From Bacteroidota bacterium (GTDB taxonomy: Bacteria; Bacteroidota; Bacteroidia; Chitinophagales; Chitinophagaceae), in NCBI GenBank assembly GCA_023423015.1, contig JAFAGE010000090.1, positions 1-10,836 of the forward strand: a DNA stretch of 10,836 nucleotides, read 5' to 3'. The position numbers and the translations under genes are program-made. Below are positions 6,393 to 10,836 of this stretch, piece by piece. The notes under the pieces were generated by a model. It made no database searches. It had not been told where the DNA came from and saw only the letters and a program-made list of their open reading frames with translations. How positions within the stretch are numbered: position 1 is the stretch's first letter; every line of letters begins with the position of its first letter.

Positions 6393-6917
6393 TTATTTGT
6401 ACGAAGCAAATTCTTCATTATCCTTCAACATCGTTGCTATTTTAGTATCCCATGCTCGTTGAGTCGCAGAATCAATGGAGTGATTGGTTTCCTGGTCGTA
6501 CAATTGCTGTGTGTCGGTGTGCATTTTCATCACATCAGTGTAAATCTTGTTCACGTCATTACTCACCGTATTCGCATTGAATGTATAGGCAAGCAAAGCT
6601 TTGTGCAACAAACGCGCGTGAATTTCTGCGATGTCGAAATGGCCTTGTTCGTGATTTAAAATGTAGTCGTTTTTGATTCTTCCCCACGAAAGTTGTTTGT
6701 TGAACCTGCATTTAATGCTGTGGGTTAGGCCTTTGTGGTTGTACCCGAATTCCACTGTTATACTGCTGTTGGTTAAAGCCGCATTGGTAGAGGCCGGATT
6801 CGGCGTGCCTTTGAAATCTTCCCATTTGAGCTTACGGGCAGGGCTCCATTCAATAAGGTTATCATCGGCCGACCCGGCAAAAAACAGAGGTAACAGGATC
6901 AAAAAAAATTTGTGCAT
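6393..6917 (-). CDS. Secreted DUF922-like putative zinc metallopeptidase
   Basis: A 174-aa protein with an N-terminal signal peptide (MHKFFLILLPLFFAGSA, cleavage probable near residue 17). The early WSPARKLKWEDFKGTPNP segment and the central HEQGHFDIAE (89-98) resemble the DUF922 family, annotated as predicted secreted Zn-dependent proteases. His89, Glu90, His93 and Glu98 would make an HExxH centre with a downstream acidic ligand. His146 in YDQETNHS is another conserved-looking candidate ligand, since relatives also end with a YDxETNH-like segment. Activity, substrate and partners are unknown to me. A TATTTTTG promoter-like box lies 7 nt upstream of the ATG. It sits downstream of pckA on the same strand (55-bp gap) and converges on the deoxynucleoside kinase. 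Confidence 0.75.
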   Translation of the reverse strand: MHKFFLILLPLFFAGSADDNLIEWSPARKLKWEDFKGTPNPASTNAALTNSSITVEFGYNHKGLTHSIKCRFNKQLSWGRIKNDYILNHEQGHFDIAEIHARLLHKALLAYTFNANTVSNDVNKIYTDVMKMHTDTQQLYDQETNHSIDSATQRAWDTKIATMLKDNEEFASYK

Positions 6918-6924
6918 GACGTTG

Positions 6925-6932
6925 CAAAAATA
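6925..6932 (-). promoter_or_regulatory. -7 box (TATTTTTG) upstream of DUF922-like gene
   Basis: TATTTTTG on the minus strand matches TAnnTTTG exactly and ends 7 nt before the ATG at 6917, implying a near-leaderless message. No TTTG lies about 20 nt upstream. The box overlaps the T-rich tail that would follow the hairpin at 6934-6950. Confidence 0.35.
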
Positions 6933-6933
6933 T

Positions 6934-6950
6934 TTTTTCCTGAGGAAAAA
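6934..6950 (-). terminator. 17-bp perfect inverted repeat, weak terminator or operator
   Basis: TTTTTCCT, a central G, then AGGAAAAA form a perfect dyad. Read on the minus strand, downstream of pckA (stop at 6973-6975), the RNA could fold into a 7-bp stem with a 3-nt loop followed by UAUUUUUG, a terminator-like arrangement. The stem has only two G-C pairs, so it would be weak. As DNA it could equally be a binding site next to the promoter box at 6925-6932. Confidence 0.35.
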
Positions 6951-6972
6951 TGCAGCGATTTAACAAGTTATC

Positions 6973-8580
6973 TCATACAGCGACGATCGGTCCGGCACTG
7001 CGGATTTCTTCGCTTACGCCATCGGAGTATTTGAGGAAGTTTTCGGCGAACTGTTTGGCCAGTTTATTCGCCTGCACTTCATAGGCGTGTGAATCCGCCC
7101 AGGTATTCCGGGGGTTTAACATGGCAGATGGTACACCTGTGCAAAGCACAGGCATTTCCACACCAAACAAAGGATGTTTGACGTATGGAATTTGAAGCAG
7201 CTGTCCACGAAGTGCAGCGGCGATCATATTGCGGGTGAGTTGAAGCGCAATGCGGCTACCTGTGCCGTATGGCCCGCCGGTCCATCCGGTATTCACAAGC
7301 CATACATGTACCTTACTTTGAGTTATTCTTTCCCCCAGCATGCTGGCATAGCGGCCCGGATGCAGCGGAAGAAACGGCGCGCCGAAGCAGGCACTAAAAG
7401 TAGAAACGGGCTCGGTTATGCCTGCTTCGGTACCCGCAATTTTAGCTGTGTACCCGGAAATGAAATGATACATCGCCTGCGCGGTTGTGAGCCGCGATAT
7501 TGGTGGCAACACACCATAGGCATCACAGGTAAGAAAAAATATATTGGATGGTATTGCACCTATTGAAGGTGATACCGAATTCTGGATATAATGTAAGGGG
7601 TAAGATACCCTTGTGTTTTCTGTGATTTCGGTGCTGCAAAAATCTACCTCATTACTTCCCGGGCGAAAGGCGGTGTTTTCGAGCAACGCCCCCTGCCGGA
7701 TGGCACCGTAAATCTGCGGCTCCTTTTCTGCTGAAAGGTTGATCACTTTCGCATAACATCCTCCTTCGAAATTAAAAATTCCGTCACGCGTCCATCCATG
7801 CTCGTCATCTCCAATGAGGCTACGCTTCGGATCGGCACTCAGCGTGGTTTTGCCGGTTCCGCTTAAGCCAAAGAATAGTGCAGTATCACCACCTTCTCCC
7901 ATATTGGCCGCACAGTGCATGCTCAAAACCGAACGCGATTGTGGTAGCAGGAAATTGAGTGCTGTAAATATGCTTTTTTTGATTTCGCCAGTATACCCGG
8001 TACCTGCAATCAATACCATTCGCTCTTTGAAGCTGATTGCAACGGCGTGCCCGTTGCCTGTACCACATTTTACCGGGTCGAGTTTTAAACCGGGGGCCAC
8101 ATACACATGCCAGTCAGGTTCAAACGATGCAGCAGAACCAAAATCCGGTCGGAGGAACATGTTGTAAACAAATAACGCTGACCAGGGATTTTCTGCCGTC
8201 ACGCGAATATTCATCCTGAAACGGATGTCGGCACATGCCTGGGCGTCCTGGATCCATAGTTCGGATACCTGGTCGAAATACTCCTGCATCGACCGGGCAA
8301 ATGCCTGGAAGTTCTCCTCTGGCATCGGTTGATTGAACTGATTCCAGTCGACCACACCGGTTGTGATACTGTCATTTACGATATAGCGATCTTTCGGACT
8401 TCTTCCGGTGAACCTACCGGTGTTAATGACCAGCGCCCCGGTATTGCCCAGGACCCCCTGCCTGAGGCGAAGGGTGTCCTGAACAAGTTGATCGGGGGTC
8501 GGTTGGTGGTGGATACGGGCCGACCGGCCGGTTATTAATCCGGCCGCTTTCCCTGTGGGTGCAATCGTAGAGACCAGCAT
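6973..8580 (-). CDS. pckA: Phosphoenolpyruvate carboxykinase (ATP)
   Basis: Converts oxaloacetate and ATP to phosphoenolpyruvate, CO2 and ADP, the first committed step of gluconeogenesis; in some anaerobes it runs in reverse to fix CO2. From the chosen start it is 535 aa, the usual length for the ATP-dependent family. Seen in order are the substrate-binding RFTGRSPKDRY (56-66), YTGEIKKS (196-203), MHCAANMG (221-228), the P-loop GLSGTGKT (238-245), the metal-binding GDDEHGW (257-263) and ENTRVSYPLHYI. The open frame runs back to an ATG at 8667, but that start lies upstream of a strong promoter match at 8602-8633, so the ATG at 8580 (MLVSTIAPTG) is chosen. A DUF922-like gene follows 55 bp downstream. 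Two palindromes upstream suggest regulated expression, which would fit a gluconeogenic gene. Confidence 0.95.
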   Translation of the reverse strand: MLVSTIAPTGKAAGLITGRSARIHHQPTPDQLVQDTLRLRQGVLGNTGALVINTGRFTGRSPKDRYIVNDSITTGVVDWNQFNQPMPEENFQAFARSMQEYFDQVSELWIQDAQACADIRFRMNIRVTAENPWSALFVYNMFLRPDFGSAASFEPDWHVYVAPGLKLDPVKCGTGNGHAVAISFKERMVLIAGTGYTGEIKKSIFTALNFLLPQSRSVLSMHCAANMGEGGDTALFFGLSGTGKTTLSADPKRSLIGDDEHGWTRDGIFNFEGGCYAKVINLSAEKEPQIYGAIRQGALLENTAFRPGSNEVDFCSTEITENTRVSYPLHYIQNSVSPSIGAIPSNIFFLTCDAYGVLPPISRLTTAQAMYHFISGYTAKIAGTEAGITEPVSTFSACFGAPFLPLHPGRYASMLGERITQSKVHVWLVNTGWTGGPYGTGSRIALQLTRNMIAAALRGQLLQIPYVKHPLFGVEMPVLCTGVPSAMLNPRNTWADSHAYEVQANKLAKQFAENFLKYSDGVSEEIRSAGPIVAV

Positions 8581-8601
8581 AGGCAAGCATAGGTTAGGCG
8601 C

Positions 8602-8633
8602 CAAAGGTAATTTGTGATTACATCTAAAACAAA
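8602..8633 (-). promoter_or_regulatory. Bacteroidota sigma-A-type promoter for pckA (TTTG-N20-TACCTTTG)
   Basis: On the minus strand TTTG (8630-8633) is followed after exactly 20 nt by TACCTTTG (8602-8609). Both elements and the spacing match the -33/-7 consensus established for this phylum. The -7 box ends 21 nt before the pckA ATG at 8580, giving a leader of about 15 nt. This is the best promoter in the window and decides the pckA start. Confidence 0.7.
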
Positions 8634-8668
8634 GGCCGAAAACGCACCCAAACTGAAGATTATTCAAT

Positions 8669-8680
8669 TATTGATCAATA
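8669..8680. promoter_or_regulatory. 12-bp perfect palindrome TATTGATCAATA, possible operator
   Basis: TATTGATCAATA is fully self-complementary and lies 35 bp upstream of the pckA -33 element, an upstream-activator position. It resembles Crp/Fnr half sites (TTGAT) but lacks the 4-bp spacer of that family, so no regulator is assigned. Confidence 0.35.
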
Positions 8681-8696
8681 TTACCCAATTTCATAT

Positions 8697-8714
8697 AACT
8701 AACAAACGTTAGTT
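8697..8714. promoter_or_regulatory. Inverted repeat AACTAAC-N4-GTTAGTT, possible operator
   Basis: Two perfect 7-bp arms are separated by AAAC, an 18-bp site whose shape and length fit a dimeric repressor such as a TetR-type protein. No regulator gene is next to it in this window. A short T run follows on the plus strand, but there is no plus-strand gene to its left to terminate, so an operator reading is preferred. Confidence 0.4.
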
Positions 8715-8807
8715 TTTGTCGCCTTCGCAATCTTAGGTTCAATCATTATACCAGCACGAAATCTCCTATTTTTACATCTTTTTTAAAGACGTTCAATCAT
8801 TTGCCTG

Positions 8808-10097
8808 ATGAAGCACCGCCCGCTCGATCCTTCCATCTTTGTACAGAACAGGAAAAGATTTACCGAAAGGATGAAAAAGGGATCGATAGCCATCTTCAAT
8901 AGCAACGACGAAATGCCATCGAACGGCGATGCGCTTCATCCATTTAAGCAGAACTCTGATCTCTACTGGCTCACAGGTATCATGCAGGAAGACACAATGC
9001 TGGTTCTGTTTCCCGATAATCCCGATGCGAAAATGAAGGAGGTCCTCGTGCTCGTGCGGCCTAATGAACTTAAAGAAAAATGGGATGGAAGAAGATTGCG
9101 TGCCGATGAAGCAAAGAAGATTGCCGGCGTCCAATCGGTAATGTGGCTCGATTCGCTCGAAGCTTCTTTACAGGCCTGGATACATGAAGCCGATACAATC
9201 TACCTCAACAGCAATGAAAACGACAGGAAGGCAAGCCAGGTAGAAACCCGCGACTATCGTTATGCCCGTGACATTAAAAGTAAATATCCATTTCACAAAT
9301 TCAGGCGGAGCGCAAAAATTCTAAAGGAACTCCGGTCAATTAAGACCGCTGCTGAAGTGGCCGTGATGCAGCAGGCTATGGACATTACGCAAAAGGCATT
9401 TGAACGCGTTCTTAAATTCATTCGTCCTGGCGTAATGGAATATGAAATTGAAGCTGAAATAGTTCATTCATTTCTGACGCAGCGCGCAGCTGGTGAAGCA
9501 TACGACAGCATCATCGCGTCGGGTGACCGCGCACGTACGCTGCACTATGTAGCAAACAACCAGGAGTGTAAGGATGGCGAACTCATACTCATGGATTTCG
9601 GCGCGAATTATGGCGGATATTGCGCAGATCTTACCCGCACTGTTCCCGTTAATGGCAAATTCACAACGCGCCAGGCAGAAGTGTACAATGCATGCCTGCA
9701 CCTGCACAACTATGCAAAATCATTATTGAAGCCGGGAATAACACTGGTCGACTACACTGACAAAGTAGGTGAAGAAGCTACCAGGATTTTTGTGATGATT
9801 GGATTGCTCAGTGAAAGCGATGTAAAAAACGAAGACAAAGACAACCGTCTTTACAGGAAATATCTTTATCATGGAATATCGCATCATCTCGGAATAGATG
9901 TGCACGATCTCGGAACACGTACCGGGCCTCTTCAACCCGGCATGGTGCTTACAGTGGAACCGGGCATTTATATAGAGGAGGAGAAAATGGGAATCCGCAT
10001 TGAAAACAATGTGTGGATCACAGAAGACGGAAATAAAGATCTGATGAAAAATATTCCGATTACGGTTGAAGAGATCGAAGGCCTGATGAAGAAATAA
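8808..10097 (+). CDS. pepP: Xaa-Pro aminopeptidase (aminopeptidase P, M24B)
   Basis: Dimetal enzyme that removes an N-terminal residue preceding proline; probably cytoplasmic, as no signal peptide is seen. The 429-aa protein has the two-domain layout: an N-terminal aminopeptidase-P domain (about 1-140, including SDLYWLTG at 50-57) and a C-terminal pita-bread domain. All five metal ligands are visible: Asp263 in MDFGANYGGY, Asp274 in ADLTRT, His359 in HGISHHLGIDVHD, Glu384 in TVEPGIYI and Glu399 in IRIENNVWI. His355 and His366 fit the E. coli substrate-binding histidines. The ATG at 8808 starts directly at the conserved N-terminus, and no Shine-Dalgarno sequence precedes it. pssA begins 6 bp after the stop, implying co-transcription. 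A weak TATTTTTA box (8767-8774) is the only promoter-like element nearby. Confidence 0.95.
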   Translation: MKHRPLDPSIFVQNRKRFTERMKKGSIAIFNSNDEMPSNGDALHPFKQNSDLYWLTGIMQEDTMLVLFPDNPDAKMKEVLVLVRPNELKEKWDGRRLRADEAKKIAGVQSVMWLDSLEASLQAWIHEADTIYLNSNENDRKASQVETRDYRYARDIKSKYPFHKFRRSAKILKELRSIKTAAEVAVMQQAMDITQKAFERVLKFIRPGVMEYEIEAEIVHSFLTQRAAGEAYDSIIASGDRARTLHYVANNQECKDGELILMDFGANYGGYCADLTRTVPVNGKFTTRQAEVYNACLHLHNYAKSLLKPGITLVDYTDKVGEEATRIFVMIGLLSESDVKNEDKDNRLYRKYLYHGISHHLGIDVHDLGTRTGPLQPGMVLTVEPGIYIEEEKMGIRIENNVWITEDGNKDLMKNIPITVEEIEGLMKK

Positions 10098-10103
10098 TAT
10101 ACC

Positions 10104-10836
10104 ATGCTAAAACAAATCCCTAACCTGTTTACGTTGCTTAACCTCCTTTTTGGATGCGTTGCCATCATCTTTATTCTGCAAACGGGAGAAACACTTGTGG
10201 TAATTGATACTGGCGCCTGGGTTCCTCAACTTCCCGAAAAAATCTGGTGGGGCTCCATTCTAATCCTGTTCGCAGCCATTGTTGATTTTCTCGACGGATT
10301 TGTGGCGCGATTATTCAAAGCAACTTCTTCTATTGGTGTACAGCTCGATTCGCTTGCCGATACGGTAAGCTTTGGCGTAGCTCCGGGAATGATACTATAC
10401 CAATTACTTCGCATCAGTTACAGTGCGCAGGAAGATGGGCTGGATGTATCGCTCTGGGCATTGGCACCAGCGCTCCTGTTTCCTGCAGCAGCTGCGTGGA
10501 GACTTGCACGCTTTAATGCGGAAAGCAGCGAATCCACAGGATTTAACGGGTTGCCAAGCCCCGCAGCAGGATTGTTCGTGGCATCATTACCAGTGATTAT
10601 TTACTATAACTATTTCGATATAGCAACGCTGCTTATTAATAAATGGGTTTTATACGCCATCACCTTGCTTGTAAGTTATCTGATGATCAGTCGCATTCCT
10701 TTTATAGCAATGAAGTTTTCAGGCGGCGGATTGAAAGATCATCTGCCGAAAATAATTCTGGCTGTCATAGCTTTGATCTCCGCTATTTTCATGGGATGGC
10801 TGGCAGTTCCCGTGGTGTTTATAGCCTATATCATTA
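10104..10836 (+). CDS. pssA: CDP-diacylglycerol-serine O-phosphatidyltransferase, 3' end outside window
   Basis: Integral-membrane enzyme that makes phosphatidylserine, the precursor of phosphatidylethanolamine, from CDP-diacylglycerol and serine. The reading frame is open from the ATG at 10104 to the window edge, giving 244 residues so far. The CDP-alcohol phosphotransferase signature D-x2-DG-x2-AR-x8-G-x3-D-x3-D is perfect: Asp61, Asp64, Gly65, Ala68, Arg69, Gly78, Asp82 and Asp86. The opening MLKQIPNLFTLLNLLFGCVAI and the following ADTVSFGVAPG and RLARFN segments are typical of the bacterial PssA type II subgroup rather than PgsA. Several hydrophobic helices follow (about 115-133, 153-170, 180-202 and 215-242). 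It starts 6 bp after pepP and probably shares its transcript. Confidence 0.92.
   Translation, partial: MLKQIPNLFTLLNLLFGCVAIIFILQTGETLVVIDTGAWVPQLPEKIWWGSILILFAAIVDFLDGFVARLFKATSSIGVQLDSLADTVSFGVAPGMILYQLLRISYSAQEDGLDVSLWALAPALLFPAAAAWRLARFNAESSESTGFNGLPSPAAGLFVASLPVIIYYNYFDIATLLINKWVLYAITLLVSYLMISRIPFIAMKFSGGGLKDHLPKIILAVIALISAIFMGWLAVPVVFIAYII

Larger units (their letters stand above)
8662..8801 (+). repeat. Three TTCAATYATT direct repeats between pckA and pepP
   Basis: TTCAATTATT at 8663-8672 and TTCAATCATT at 8738-8747 and 8792-8801 all lie in the same orientation. The last two share an 11-bp exact match (GTTCAATCATT, starting 8737 and 8791). The final copy ends 6 bases before the pepP start codon. 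They could be regulator sites, but no known regulator is assigned. Confidence 0.45.

Noticed and set aside
6925..6936. AAAAATATTTTT palindrome as an operator
   Set aside because: Simple A/T run symmetry in an A+T-rich gap; not distinctive enough to report as a separate site.
8581..8667. N-terminal 29-residue extension of PckA
   Set aside because: It would begin upstream of the promoter match at 8602-8633 and is not part of the usual 535-540-residue family.
8669..8680. Fnr/Crp binding site
   Set aside because: The known sites have TTGAT and ATCAA halves separated by four bases, and here the halves overlap.

Overview
This window looks like an ordinary stretch of chromosome from a member of the Bacteroidota, probably a Chitinophagaceae/Sphingobacteria-like organism. 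That placement is an inference. It rests on a eukaryotic-type citrate synthase, starts with no Shine-Dalgarno sequence, promoter boxes of the phylum-specific TTTG/TAnnTTTG kind, a Tgt without its zinc cysteines, and short TCAC-rich heptad repeats between genes. I see no mobile element, phage gene, CRISPR array, tRNA or rRNA, and no defence or secondary-metabolism cluster.

Layout from left to right. On the minus strand are gltA (citrate synthase, 82-1407) and, upstream of it, an LptF/LptG-family lipopolysaccharide-export permease (1519-2622). A divergent gap of only 43 bp separates the permease from a plus-strand run of four genes: a secreted alpha/beta-hydrolase (2666-3457), tgt (queuine/preQ1 tRNA-ribosyltransferase, 3498-4628, probable TTG start), trpS (4677-5687) and a deoxynucleoside kinase (5755-6390). 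That run meets, with a 2-bp gap, a minus-strand pair: a small secreted DUF922-like putative metallopeptidase (6393-6917) and, upstream of it, ATP-dependent PEP carboxykinase pckA (6973-8580). A 227-bp divergent intergenic region then leads to plus-strand pepP (Xaa-Pro aminopeptidase, 8808-10097). It is followed after 6 bp by pssA (phosphatidylserine synthase), which is cut by the window end.

The genes serve central and housekeeping functions: TCA-cycle entry (gltA), gluconeogenesis or anaplerosis (pckA), tRNA modification and charging (tgt, trpS), nucleotide salvage (dNK), peptide turnover (pepP), and envelope lipid synthesis and export (lptF/G, pssA). They do not form one pathway. The most informative non-coding piece is the pckA-pepP intergenic region. 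It holds a near-ideal Bacteroidota promoter for pckA, two palindromes and three copies of a TTCAATYATT element.

I found no convincing undescribed multi-gene system. The observations most worth checking are the Tgt zinc-site loss, the heptad TCAC repeats that abut gltA and tgt, and the possible operators between pckA and pepP.
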